Positions 35,295 to 45,582 of a DNA stretch of 64,000 bases are shown piece after piece. The stretch spans positions 1,426,001 to 1,490,000 of the forward strand of contig NZ_CP141062.1 in NCBI RefSeq assembly GCF_034661295.1, given 5' to 3'. The position numbers and the translations under genes were made by a program. The notes under the pieces were generated by a model. It did no database searches. It was not told the DNA's origin and saw nothing but the letters and a program-made list of their open reading frames with translations. This DNA is from Faecalibacter sp. LW9. GTDB lineage: Bacteria; Bacteroidota; Bacteroidia; Flavobacteriales; Weeksellaceae. Position 1 is the first letter of the stretch; the number at the start of each line of letters is the position of its first letter.

Positions 35295-35326
35295 GAGGCT
35301 GTCTCAAAAGACAGTCTCTTTTTTTT
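35295..35326 (+). terminator. Left IS end hairpin acting as terminator
   Basis: AGAGGCTGTCT pairs with AGACAGTCTCT (one G-U) around a CAAA loop, followed by eight or more T. It would end plus-strand transcription from the GlsB-type gene and keep it out of the IS. Confidence 0.8.
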
Positions 35327-35421
35327 GTATTTTATCTGATGAATCTAATTTTGTAATTTAATAGTTCAAAATTGAATTAAATAAGCAAAAAATGTAAAAA
35401 TGATGGTAAAATGAACTTTTT

Positions 35422-36759
35422 TCAGGTGATTTTCGCCATTTTCTTTAAGTTATGAGCAATAGCAAGTAAGCCGACTTCAATTTCGACTTTATCAACTCCT
35501 CTTAACATAAATCGTTTAAAGTTTTTGTTGTGTTTTATTTCGGCAAAAACTGGTTCAACATCGTGACATCTTTGTTTTCTGAGTTTGATACCTCTCACTG
35601 TATTGAGAAGTTTATATGCTTTTTCTCTTATTTTAGCCAGTTTGGGATTGCTCTCTGAAGAAGTAATTTGTCCTGATTTTTGATCTTTTCTGAAGTAATT
35701 GTATTTTACGTAAGGTTTTATCTTTTTTGATTTAAGCAAGTTATAATTTTCTTCTGAGCCATAGCCCGCATCGGCTACAAGCTCTTTTGGAGTTCTATGG
35801 TAATGCTGCTCAAAACCTGCTAAATGAGGTTTTAGAGTTTTTGTATCGGTTGGATTATGGTGAATAGAATAATGTAAAATATACTGTTTATTCGTGGAGA
35901 TTTGCAGATTATAAGCGGGTTTTAGCTGACCATTTTTCATATGATCTTCTTTCATTCTCATAAATGTAGCATCTGTATCGGTCTTAGAGTAAGAATTTCT
36001 TTGTTGTAAAATCTCTTCTTGTTTTTTGTATTTTTCTAAATTCTTAGACCAATTTTTCTTTCCATAATTGAGCTTTTGACGAATCTTTGATGGGATTTTT
36101 TTATCTTTCAAAACTTCATTTATCTTATCAATTGTTTGTGTGACTTTTTCAGAATCGATTTCTTTAAATTCAATATTTTCTGTGTTTTGAAGCTCTTCTT
36201 TTGCTACACTTTCTGCGTAATTCCATAAGTCTTCTAACTGCTCAGAAATTCTAGCTTTGTGTTTTTTAATCGCTCTTCCCCAAACGAATGTATAGCGATT
36301 AGCGCTTGCCTCAATCTTAGTCCCATCAACAAAAGTGGTTGTTAAACTAACGATTCCTTCTTTTTCTAAAAGCAAGACTATTTGAGTGAATATAGATTTC
36401 AGTTTACCTTTTAATCGCTCGCTACGAAAGCGATTTATCGTATTATGGTCAGGACGATTCATTCCAGAAAGCCACATAAAATGAATATTTTCTTTCAGTG
36501 CTTGTTCTAATTTACGGCTTGAATAAATATTACTTAGGTAGCCATAAATCAACACTTTCAGAAGCATTTTTGGGTGATAAGATGATGTTCCATATGGTTT
36601 ATAGCTATTAATAAGATTTTTAATTGCTAAACCATCTATTATATTGGAAATAACTCTAACAGGATGCTTTTCTTCTATCAACTCCGATAAATTTGGAGGA
36701 AAAAGCAAATTTTCTTTGGGATTGTAATCTTTAAAGACTATTTTCGAACTAGTATACAC
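35422..36759 (-). CDS. IS1182 family transposase
   Basis: The 445-residue DDE transposase is intact and probably full length. The N-terminal DUF772-type region (HPVRVISNIIDGL, YGYLSNIYSSRKLEQALKEN, MNRPDHNTINRFRSERLKG) is followed by the catalytic acids in FVDGTKIEA, VADAGYGSEENY and FAEIKHN. The gene is 112 and 95 nt from the element's two ends. It begins in the right half of the IS and is shielded by terminator-like ends. Confidence 0.92.
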   Translation of the reverse strand: MYTSSKIVFKDYNPKENLLFPPNLSELIEEKHPVRVISNIIDGLAIKNLINSYKPYGTSSYHPKMLLKVLIYGYLSNIYSSRKLEQALKENIHFMWLSGMNRPDHNTINRFRSERLKGKLKSIFTQIVLLLEKEGIVSLTTTFVDGTKIEASANRYTFVWGRAIKKHKARISEQLEDLWNYAESVAKEELQNTENIEFKEIDSEKVTQTIDKINEVLKDKKIPSKIRQKLNYGKKNWSKNLEKYKKQEEILQQRNSYSKTDTDATFMRMKEDHMKNGQLKPAYNLQISTNKQYILHYSIHHNPTDTKTLKPHLAGFEQHYHRTPKELVADAGYGSEENYNLLKSKKIKPYVKYNYFRKDQKSGQITSSESNPKLAKIREKAYKLLNTVRGIKLRKQRCHDVEPVFAEIKHNKNFKRFMLRGVDKVEIEVGLLAIAHNLKKMAKIT

Positions 36760-36821
36760 ACAGCAATTTAATAAAATTGCACCAATTGGGAAAGCTTAGG
36801 CTTTCCTTTTTTCTTAAAAAA

Positions 36822-36848
36822 AAGCTGTCTCACTTTTGAGACAGCCTC
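36822..36848 (-). terminator. Right IS end hairpin acting as terminator
   Basis: On the minus strand GCTGTCTC pairs with GAGACAGC around AAAAGT and a run of eight T follows. It would end transcription from the acetate permease gene, whose stop is just outside the element. Confidence 0.8.
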
Positions 36849-36856
36849 TTTTTTTG

Positions 36857-37426
36857 CTAAAGAGGAAGGATATCCTTTTCGAATGTTCTATTAATCATAA
36901 TAGTTGATGCTTCGTAAAATGCAATGAATCCACACACGATTCCTACATAACCCGCAATATTTAAAATTAGTTCGCTACCAGTAAAATTACCAGCTGCTAA
37001 TAAAAAGAATAGTAGAGTCAATGATCCAAATAAAAGTTTACCTACAGTATGTCCTTTTAATGTTTGGATAAAATTAACTAAGGTAAAAAGTCCCCACATT
37101 CCTAAGTAGCATCCCATCGCGTTACCATCCGCTTTTTCTGCTCCTAAAACCCCAGGGGCTAACCATGTAAATACTAAAGAAAGCCAAAAAGCTCCGTAAG
37201 CCATAAATGCTATACTTCCAAAATGATTTCCTCTTTTCCATTCCATAACACCAGCGATAAACTGGGCTCCACCGCCAAAGAAAATACCCATACCCATTAT
37301 CATGCTATTTACAGGGAAAAAGCCTGCATTATGGATGTTTAATAGAATTGTAGTTAATGCAAAACCATATAAACCTAATGGTCCGGGATTGGCTGTTTGA
37401 TCTTTAATAGTGTAAATATTTTCCAT
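36857..37426 (-). CDS. Acetate/succinate uptake permease (GPR1/FUN34/YaaH family)
   Basis: The protein, 189 residues from the ATG at 37426, has six hydrophobic segments and the family signature NPGPLGLYGFALTTILLN near the N-terminus, plus GGGAQFIAGVMEWKRGNHFG and FMAYGAFWLSL. YaaH/SatP transporters move acetate and succinate with protons. A ten-residue upstream extension to 37456 is possible but less family-like. The gene ends 3 nt from the insertion sequence, so its native terminator has been displaced or replaced. Confidence 0.9.
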   Translation of the reverse strand: MENIYTIKDQTANPGPLGLYGFALTTILLNIHNAGFFPVNSMIMGMGIFFGGGAQFIAGVMEWKRGNHFGSIAFMAYGAFWLSLVFTWLAPGVLGAEKADGNAMGCYLGMWGLFTLVNFIQTLKGHTVGKLLFGSLTLLFFLLAAGNFTGSELILNIAGYVGIVCGFIAFYEASTIMINRTFEKDILPL

Positions 37427-37590
37427 AATACTTATTTGATTCGGACAATAATACACTGAAAATAATAAAATTACAACTGATTTATTAAAAATTGTGTAAA
37501 AAATACACCATTAATACATATGAAGTGATTTATTTATTTTGAAATGAATAAGTTACAGATTGAATAAATTTATGACCAGATAAAATAAAA

Positions 37591-37616
37591 AATCCGTTAA
37601 TTATTATTAACGGATT
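37591..37616 (-). terminator. Intrinsic terminator of yidC
   Basis: A 10-bp stem (AATCCGTTAA/TTAACGGATT) with a 6-nt loop and a T-rich run on the minus strand lies about 27 nt past the yidC stop. Confidence 0.85.
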
Positions 37617-37642
37617 TAAAGTATTGTAAAATTGTAAAATAT

Positions 37643-39481
37643 CTATTTACGATTTTTTTTCATTTGCTCTTGTTGTTCTTGCATTTCTTGAGCTTTCTTC
37701 ATCATGTCTTGCATACGAGATGAGAATTTACCTTCTTTTTTAGGTTTCGCTTTGTTTGCAGCAATAATCTGATGAATCTTTTCTTCATTAATCATTACTT
37801 TCTTAATGTATAATACAATAAAGATATTAATCGTATTTGATACTAAATAGTACCAAGATAATCCCGATGCATAGTTGTTAAGGAAGATAAAGAAGAAAAT
37901 TGGCATTATATACATCATGTATTTCATGAATTCCATATTTGGCATTCCTTCTTGTTGTGGCATTTGGAAATTATCCATCGAACCAGAAACTTTAAAGTAA
38001 ACCATCATGGCAACAATATATAATAATGCAAACACAGATAAGTGACCATCTAATACTGGAATCCATTCCGGGATTTTAATGATATCATCATATGCTGTTA
38101 AATCTTCTGCAAATAAGAAAGAAACACCTCTTAAATCGATTAAGTTTGGGAAGAAACGGAATAAAGCATAGAAAATTGGAATTTGTAATAACGCTGGTAA
38201 ACATCCCGCTAAAGGATTAACACCCGCATTACGATAGATTTCCATCGTTGCTTGTTGTTTCTTCATCGCATCTTTAGAATCTTTAAACTTTTCGTTGATC
38301 TCATTTAATTCAGGACGTAAAACCTTCATTAAAGCAGATTGACGATATTGTTTGTACATAATAGGAGATAGGACTAACTTAACAACGATTGTTAATAAGA
38401 AAATTACCCATCCTAATTCGATCCCAAAGTTCGCTAAGAATTTAAATACAGGTAAGAAGAAATATTTGTTTAATCCTCCAAAAATACCCCATCCAAAATC
38501 AATTAAGTTTTGAAAACCTTTATCATTATAATCCTTTAACATATTATAGTCTAAAGGAAGGAAATCAAAAGTTAATTTATGGTTTAATTCAGCATTCTTT
38601 AATTCTAATCTTGAAGTAAAGAAATAGTGCTTCGCAAATGTTGTATCTTCTTCGTCAGCATTTAAAGATCCACCTTTTGTATTTTTAAAACCTTCTTCAG
38701 AAGATAATACTGTAGCAAAGAATTGTTGTTTATTTGCTACCCATGAGATCGCTTCCTCTTCTTCCCATTCGTCAGAACCAAATAATTCATATTCTAAATC
38801 ATTAGATCCTTTGAATTGGAAATAAGTATGTGACCAGTATTTTTCTTGATCATGACCTTTCTCTGTAGAGAATCCATCCATTTTCCAGCTCAACGCAACT
38901 TCTTTATCTGAAGTCATGTTTGATAACCCTTGAGATTTAACTTCTAAGTCAATTCCGTACGAGTCACCTAATGTATACACATACTGAATTTGACCTCCTT
39001 GTGCTGCAGCAGTCATCGTCACAATAGTGTTAGATGCATTTTTCTGAACAGAAGGGATAAAGTTTAAGTCTTTGGTATTCACTTCAACTCCATCTTTTGT
39101 TTTAAAAGTTAAGTTGAAAGAGTTAGATCCATCTTTTGCTAAATATAAAGGAGTGTCTTTTACACCTTTTTCGTAAGTGGTATAAGAAATCAACTGAACA
39201 GATTCAATTTGTCCTCCTTTAGAAGCAAACTTCACATTCATTTTTTCATTAGAAGCTTCGATGTCTTTGACTTCTCCAGTTACGGGTTGAAAAATAGCTT
39301 GTGCTTTCTGTGAATTTACAGCTTGTTTTGCTTTAGCTTCTTCTTCTTTCTGTACTAATTCTTTCTTTTGTTGTTCTAGTTCTTCATCACTTGGTGTATT
39401 ATAATACATTAAACCAAATAATAAGATACCCATTAAAACAAAAGCAATAATCTGATTAAGATTAGATTTTTCTTGTTGCAT
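37643..39481 (-). CDS. yidC: Membrane protein insertase YidC
   Basis: YidC inserts and folds inner-membrane proteins alone or with SecYEG. The 612-residue form has an N-terminal membrane anchor (about 9-25), a large periplasmic beta domain (about 60-330), and the C-terminal insertase core. The core has FGWGIFGGLNKYFFLPVFKF, the LRPELNEINEKFKDSKDAM coil, NPLAGCLPALLQIPIFYALFRFF and the last segments near SWYYLVSNTINIFIV. The Arg of the hydrophilic groove is expected near KQYRQSALM. The basic C-terminal tail is typical. It follows pyrG by 13 nt, so the two are co-transcribed. Confidence 0.95.
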   Translation of the reverse strand: MQQEKSNLNQIIAFVLMGILLFGLMYYNTPSDEELEQQKKELVQKEEEAKAKQAVNSQKAQAIFQPVTGEVKDIEASNEKMNVKFASKGGQIESVQLISYTTYEKGVKDTPLYLAKDGSNSFNLTFKTKDGVEVNTKDLNFIPSVQKNASNTIVTMTAAAQGGQIQYVYTLGDSYGIDLEVKSQGLSNMTSDKEVALSWKMDGFSTEKGHDQEKYWSHTYFQFKGSNDLEYELFGSDEWEEEEAISWVANKQQFFATVLSSEEGFKNTKGGSLNADEEDTTFAKHYFFTSRLELKNAELNHKLTFDFLPLDYNMLKDYNDKGFQNLIDFGWGIFGGLNKYFFLPVFKFLANFGIELGWVIFLLTIVVKLVLSPIMYKQYRQSALMKVLRPELNEINEKFKDSKDAMKKQQATMEIYRNAGVNPLAGCLPALLQIPIFYALFRFFPNLIDLRGVSFLFAEDLTAYDDIIKIPEWIPVLDGHLSVFALLYIVAMMVYFKVSGSMDNFQMPQQEGMPNMEFMKYMMYIMPIFFFIFLNNYASGLSWYYLVSNTINIFIVLYIKKVMINEEKIHQIIAANKAKPKKEGKFSSRMQDMMKKAQEMQEQQEQMKKNRK

Positions 39482-39494
39482 TTAACGTTTCAAT

Positions 39495-41123
<1,629 letters not shown>

Positions 41124-41133
41124 TCAATGGATG

Positions 41134-41141
41134 CAAAATTA
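41134..41141 (-). promoter_or_regulatory. Candidate -7 box of the pyrG-yidC promoter
   Basis: TAATTTTG on the minus strand matches TAnnTTTG, 22 nt before the pyrG ATG. No clear -33 TTG. Confidence 0.45.
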
Positions 41142-41194
41142 AGAATAATTTATGGGGTAAAAAAAAGGGAATGTAAATTTAGGGAATAAAAAAA

Positions 41195-41290
41195 GGCAAG
41201 CGACCTACATCACACCGCTACGACCGTATACCTTTGCTACGTTCCCGTCCTGGAGGATTCAACAGGAGCTGGTTGTGTAGGACTTGCCTG
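41195..41290 (-). ncRNA. ffs: Signal recognition particle RNA (4.5S-type)
   Basis: The minus strand shows a roughly 96-nt RNA with closing stem GGCAAG/CTTGCC extended by CCTACA/TGTAGG. The conserved SRP domain IV element is present (GACGGGAACGTAGCAAAGGT, including the asymmetric loop that binds Ffh). A T-run follows the closing stem. A full consensus promoter lies immediately upstream. The RNA would work with Ffh to target membrane proteins. Confidence 0.93.
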
Positions 41291-41293
41291 ATG

Positions 41294-41322
41294 CAAAGGT
41301 AAGAATAGTTTGTAAATTTCAA
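41294..41322 (-). promoter_or_regulatory. Promoter of the SRP RNA gene
   Basis: On the minus strand TTG (41322-41320), an 18-nt spacer and TACCTTTG (41301-41294) form a full flavobacterial promoter. The RNA's closing stem begins 6 nt later, which calibrates the start site to about 4-6 nt after the box. Confidence 0.85.
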
Positions 41323-41527
41323 AATGGTTTTTTGAAAAAATATGCTAAAAATAAAGCTTCAAAAAATAAAACAATTGATAATGAGGGTGATATTTATAAA
41401 ACTTTTTTAATTTTTTTTTACATATCTCCATTTTTGTGAGTAGGAATGGAATATTTTTAGCTCTAATTCGAAGAAAAATTTGCTGTAAACATTATTTTTT
41501 TCATACAAGAATATGTATTGATATCCT

Positions 41528-41535
41528 TATCTTTG
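41528..41535 (+). promoter_or_regulatory. Candidate -7 box of the DUF4199 operon promoter
   Basis: TATCTTTG matches TAnnTTTG and ends 4 nt before the ATG at 41540. By the SRP RNA calibration, transcription would start at the ATG itself. Confidence 0.5.
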
Positions 41536-41539
41536 CAGC

Positions 41540-42106
41540 ATGAATACAATAAATAAAGTATTAAGAAGCTCACTAATATTAACAGCAATCGTATTAGTGT
41601 TGTTTTTTGGATTATATATGGCGTTTTCAACGAATGGGGGGATTACACCAAAAGATTATTATAAATATACAATGATGATTTGTTGTTTTATTTTGGTTCC
41701 CTTATTTGCAGGATTCTCTTTCTTTACTACTTTAAGTGTATCGAAAGCAAAAGCAAAAACGGCAACGACTATAGAAGAATTAATGTCATTTAAAGAAGGA
41801 TTTAAAATTGGCTTTTATACCATGTTTATCGCAGGTGTTATCAGTTTAGCAGTTATTTTTATTTTCTTCAATACAGCAGGAGAGTGGGCACAAGATGCAT
41901 TACGTAATGGAATCTTGGATACATTTATGACCAATATGGATGCTGAACAAGCAAAAGTAATCGAACAAAGTCGTAAAGAACCAGAAATTATGAAAGTGAA
42001 TTTATTTTCATTTAAATATTTCTTTGGTTTACTTTCAATGTTCTTATCTTTTTACATGGCTGTTTCTGCAATTTTTGCACAGTTCTTAAAAAAACGAGTT
42101 TATTAA
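41540..42106 (+). CDS. DUF4199 membrane protein
   Basis: This 188-residue protein has four hydrophobic segments (about 10-30, 40-62, 92-115 and 155-178) and matches the Bacteroidota DUF4199 family, with the typical FKEGFKIGFYTMFIAGVISL. Function is unknown. It precedes a GT2 gene by 4 nt, a neighbourhood I recall from other flavobacteria. The gene probably has a very short or no 5' leader. Confidence 0.85.
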   Translation: MNTINKVLRSSLILTAIVLVLFFGLYMAFSTNGGITPKDYYKYTMMICCFILVPLFAGFSFFTTLSVSKAKAKTATTIEELMSFKEGFKIGFYTMFIAGVISLAVIFIFFNTAGEWAQDALRNGILDTFMTNMDAEQAKVIEQSRKEPEIMKVNLFSFKYFFGLLSMFLSFYMAVSAIFAQFLKKRVY

Positions 42107-42110
42107 AACC

Positions 42111-43073
42111 ATGGATTTATCAATAGTTGTTCCTTTACTGAACGAACAAGATTCTTTAGAAGAATTATTTACACGAATCAAAACTGTATGTCACGAAAAC
42201 GGATTCTCTTTCGAGGTGATCTTTGTGGATGATGGTAGTACAGATGATTCATGGGAAATTATTGAATATTTATCGAAATTTCATCAAGAAGTTAAAGGAA
42301 TTAAATTCCGTAAGAATTATGGTAAATCACCTGCTTTAAATGCTGCTTTTAAACAAGTTAAAGGTAATGTAGTGATTACGATGGATGCCGATTTACAGGA
42401 TTTTCCTGAAGAAATCCCCGCATTATACAATACATTAATCAATAAGAAAGCAGATATTGTTTCTGGATGGAAACAAAACCGTCAAGATAACAAATTAACA
42501 AAAAATTTACCTTCGAAGTTGTTCAATGCAGTAGCTCGCAAAACTTCTGGTGTTAATTTACATGATTTTAATTGTGGATTAAAAGCTTATCGTTATGAAG
42601 TAACTCAAAATGTAGAGCTTTATGGCGATATGCACCGATATATTCCCGTTTTAGCTAAAAATGCAGGTTACCATCGCATTTTAGAAAAACAAGTACGTCA
42701 CCAAGCACGTAAATACGGTGTTTCTAAATTTGGTCCAAGCCGTTTTATAAATGGATTTTTAGATTTAATCACATTGTATTTCCAAGCGAAATTCGGTACA
42801 CGACCAATGCATATCTTTGGATTGATTGGTACGATCATGTTCGTCGTTGGATTTTTAGCATCTGTTTATTTAGGTCTGGATAAATTATTTCGATTATTTA
42901 TTCTAGATAAACCAACACGACTTATTACAGATAGTCCATATTTTTATATCTCACTTACATCGATGATTTTAGGTACTCAGCTTTTCTTGGCAGGGTTTTT
43001 AGGGGAATTAATTGTAAGAGGAAATAAAGACCGCAAGATTTACAGTGTCCAAAAGGAACTTAATCTGGATTAA
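42111..43073 (+). CDS. Polyprenyl-phosphate glycosyltransferase (GT2, GtrB/DPM1-like)
   Basis: The 320-residue GT2 has MDLSIVVPLLNEQDSLEELF, VDDGSTDDSW, MDADLQDFPEEIP (DxD) and LHDFNCGLKAYR, the GtrB/DPM1 pattern. Two C-terminal membrane segments follow (about 235-260 and 280-305). Such enzymes charge polyprenyl phosphate with a hexose for use by GT-C enzymes in the periplasm. It could supply the GT39-type enzyme at 6874, but that link is only a suggestion. Confidence 0.92.
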   Translation: MDLSIVVPLLNEQDSLEELFTRIKTVCHENGFSFEVIFVDDGSTDDSWEIIEYLSKFHQEVKGIKFRKNYGKSPALNAAFKQVKGNVVITMDADLQDFPEEIPALYNTLINKKADIVSGWKQNRQDNKLTKNLPSKLFNAVARKTSGVNLHDFNCGLKAYRYEVTQNVELYGDMHRYIPVLAKNAGYHRILEKQVRHQARKYGVSKFGPSRFINGFLDLITLYFQAKFGTRPMHIFGLIGTIMFVVGFLASVYLGLDKLFRLFILDKPTRLITDSPYFYISLTSMILGTQLFLAGFLGELIVRGNKDRKIYSVQKELNLD

Positions 43074-43095
43074 CAACAACCAAAACCTATTAACT

Positions 43096-43800
43096 ATGAA
43101 TAAATTTTTAGCATTATCACTTTTAGGATTCTCGATGATGAGTTGTTCATCATCTATTGATGGTGAAGGAGCAGCGACTGCTCAACAATCATTTACAGTA
43201 GATCAAATCAATGAACTGAACGTTGCATGTAATTGTAATGTCACTTTAATTCCAGGAAATGAAATTGGCGTTAAAGTAGAAAGTCATCAGAATATTATTG
43301 ATAACCTAAAGGTTGAAGGTAAAAATGGGACTTTAAACATATCAGAAAACAAATCGATTGGTCAATACAGTGCATATGATGTATTTGTTTATGTGACAAG
43401 AGATTTAAAAGATATTGATGTTTCAAAACAAACAAACTTAAAAGTTTCAGGAACTTTAAATGTAGATGATTTGGAAATTGAAGCTTCGGAACAGTCTAAA
43501 ATTGATGATACTTATTTGATTACGAATAATCTTAAGCTTTCAGTTTATGATCAATCAGCTGTTAAACTTCAAGGGACAGCTTTAGCTTTAATCTATAAAG
43601 GGTCTAATCAATCGCAAGGTGATCTTTTTGCTTATGAGTCCAATGATGCTCAAATTAACGTAAGTGATAATGCGATATTAAATATTAATTCTAGAAAATC
43701 TTTAGCGGGGTCGGCGAAAGGAAATGCGGTAGTCACTTATGTAGGAGAGCCTTCTAAGGATACTAAAATTTCTGACAACGCTCAAGTCATAAAAAAATAA
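43096..43800 (+). CDS. GIN-domain (DUF2807) lipoprotein
   Basis: From the ATG at 43096 the protein has 234 residues; an earlier start within the preceding gene would disrupt the signal peptide. The signal peptide MNKFLALSLLGFSMMSC ends at a lipobox Cys17. The rest is a repetitive beta-helix of the GIN family (ELNVACNCNVTLIPGN, SEQSKIDDTYLITNN, DNAILNINSRKSL), probably an outer-membrane-anchored adhesive or binding protein of unknown ligand. Confidence 0.87.
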   Translation: MNKFLALSLLGFSMMSCSSSIDGEGAATAQQSFTVDQINELNVACNCNVTLIPGNEIGVKVESHQNIIDNLKVEGKNGTLNISENKSIGQYSAYDVFVYVTRDLKDIDVSKQTNLKVSGTLNVDDLEIEASEQSKIDDTYLITNNLKLSVYDQSAVKLQGTALALIYKGSNQSQGDLFAYESNDAQINVSDNAILNINSRKSLAGSAKGNAVVTYVGEPSKDTKISDNAQVIKK

Positions 43801-43813
43801 CGATTAGAGAATA

Positions 43814-45529
43814 ATGAGTACAAGTTTAGAAAGAGCTCAACTTTGGCTTTCTGATGCATATGACGCAGAAACAAGAAATGCTGTACAAGATTTAATAGAT
43901 AACAATCCAACAGAACTAGATGATTCTTTTTACCGTGATCTTGAATTTGGAACGGGAGGTATGAGAGGAATTATGGGAGTGGGTACGAATCGATTAAATA
44001 AATATACTTTAGGTGCAGCAACACAAGGTTTATCGAATTATTTAAATGCTCAATTTCCTGAAAAAGAGAAATCAGTTGCGATAGCTTATGATGTAAGACA
44101 TAATTCAGATAAGTTCGCTAAAATGGTCGCGGACGTTTTAACAGCTAATGGAATTAAGGTTTATTTATTTGAATCTTTCCGTCCTACGCCAGAGTTATCT
44201 TTTACAGTACGTCATCTTGGATGCGATGCAGGAATTGTTTTGACAGCATCTCATAATCCGCCCATTTACAATGGATATAAAGTGTATTGGAATGATGGGG
44301 CGCAAATTGTACCTCCTCATGATAAAGCCATTATTTCTGAAGTTGGAAACGTAAAAGTGGAAGAAATCCGATTTGAAGGTAACGACAAATTAATTACATA
44401 CATCGGTCAAGAAATAGATCAAGCATTTATCGATGCAGCGGTTGAAAATGGAAGTTTTACGAATGAAGGGAAAGAAGATGTGAAAATTGTTTTCACTTCC
44501 ATTCATGGTACTTCTGTAGTGATTACACCTAAAGCTTTTGAACAAGCTGGATTTACGCAAGTTCATCAAGTGGCTGAACAAGCAATTCCTAGTGGAGATT
44601 TTCCAACTGTAAAGTCACCAAATCCGGAAGAGCCTGAAGCATTAACGATGGCTGTCGATTTAGCCAATGAAATTAATGCAGATATTGTAATTGGAACTGA
44701 TCCAGACGCTGACCGTGTAGGTGTAGCAGCTCGTGATAATGATGGTAACATGGTTTTGTTGAATGGAAACCAAATGAATACAGTTTTAGCTTACTACTTA
44801 TTAGAAAAATGGGAAGAAGCTGGTAAAATTACAGGGAAAGAATTTATTGGGTCTACGATTGTAACCTCAGATATTTTCTATGATATCGCTGCTAAATTTG
44901 GTGTGGATTGTAAAGTTGGATTAACAGGATTCAAATGGATTGCTGACATGATCCGTAATTTCGAAGGTCAAGAGAAATTTATCGGTGGAGGAGAAGAGTC
45001 TTTTGGATTTATGGTCGGTGACTTTATTCGTGATAAAGATTCTGTAACAACTGCTTTATTAGTTTCTGAAATTGCAGCTGTAGAAAAAGCAAAAGGAAGT
45101 TCTTTATACAACAAGTTAGTCGATATTTATATTGCTTTAGGAAAAGCCTTCCAAGAAGATTTAATTTCGATAGTTAAGCCTGGTAAAGAAGGAGCCGAAT
45201 TAATCGCCAATATGATGGTTGATTTCCGTGCTAATCCTCCGAAAGAACTAGCCGGTTCTCCAGTGGTTCGTGTGAAAGATTTCCAATCATCTATCGAAAA
45301 GGATTTAGTTTCAGGAGAAGAAAAAGCAATTGATGTTCCTAAGTCGAATGTATTAATTTTCTATACAGCGGATGGAAGCAAAGTAGCTTGTCGACCTTCG
45401 GGAACTGAACCAAAAATTAAATACTATTTTTCTGTTAATGCTCCTTTAGTAGCTAAAGAAGATTATAAAGAAGTACAAAAAGTATTATTAGCTAAAATTG
45501 ATCAATTAAAAGTAGATTTTAGTAAATAA
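43814..45529 (+). CDS. Phosphoglucomutase/phosphomannomutase family protein
   Basis: The 571-residue alpha-phosphohexomutase has the long form with LEFGTGGMRGIMG near the N-terminus, the phosphoserine loop LTASHNPPIYNGYK, metal loop GTDPDADRVGVA, sugar loop GGGEESFGFMVG and phosphate-binding RPSGTEPKIKYYF. This architecture (PgcA/PGM2-like) converts glucose-6-P and glucose-1-P, feeding nucleotide-sugar synthesis; mannose or ribose phosphates are also possible. It lies 13 nt after the lipoprotein gene and is closed by a strong palindromic terminator. Confidence 0.93.
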   Translation: MSTSLERAQLWLSDAYDAETRNAVQDLIDNNPTELDDSFYRDLEFGTGGMRGIMGVGTNRLNKYTLGAATQGLSNYLNAQFPEKEKSVAIAYDVRHNSDKFAKMVADVLTANGIKVYLFESFRPTPELSFTVRHLGCDAGIVLTASHNPPIYNGYKVYWNDGAQIVPPHDKAIISEVGNVKVEEIRFEGNDKLITYIGQEIDQAFIDAAVENGSFTNEGKEDVKIVFTSIHGTSVVITPKAFEQAGFTQVHQVAEQAIPSGDFPTVKSPNPEEPEALTMAVDLANEINADIVIGTDPDADRVGVAARDNDGNMVLLNGNQMNTVLAYYLLEKWEEAGKITGKEFIGSTIVTSDIFYDIAAKFGVDCKVGLTGFKWIADMIRNFEGQEKFIGGGEESFGFMVGDFIRDKDSVTTALLVSEIAAVEKAKGSSLYNKLVDIYIALGKAFQEDLISIVKPGKEGAELIANMMVDFRANPPKELAGSPVVRVKDFQSSIEKDLVSGEEKAIDVPKSNVLIFYTADGSKVACRPSGTEPKIKYYFSVNAPLVAKEDYKEVQKVLLAKIDQLKVDFSK

Positions 45530-45545
45530 AAGTTAAGTAGTAAAG

Positions 45546-45582
45546 AACAAACAAAGGCGACCATTGGTCGCCTTTGTTTGTT
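45546..45582. terminator. Bidirectional terminator between the mutase gene and the DUF3298-like gene
   Basis: A long palindrome (arms AACAAACAAAGGCGACCA and its complement, 18 bp each) covers the gap between the two convergent genes and just overlaps the stop codon of the minus-strand gene. Confidence 0.85.

Larger units (their letters stand above)
35289..36854 (-). mobile_element. IS1182-type insertion sequence
   Basis: An element of about 1.57 kb carries a single transposase gene and has inverted ends with core GAGGCTGTCTCAAAAG (35295-35310, and on the other strand 36833-36848), extended by A-runs outward. No target-site duplication is evident because the flanks are A/T runs. It lies between two convergent genes, 20 nt past one stop codon and 3 nt past the other, and so breaks no gene. 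Each end forms a hairpin followed by a T-run pointing into the element. Confidence 0.88.

Noticed and set aside
35281-36860. Target-site duplication for the insertion sequence
   Set aside because: The flanks are an A-run and a T-run; no direct repeat beyond chance could be identified.
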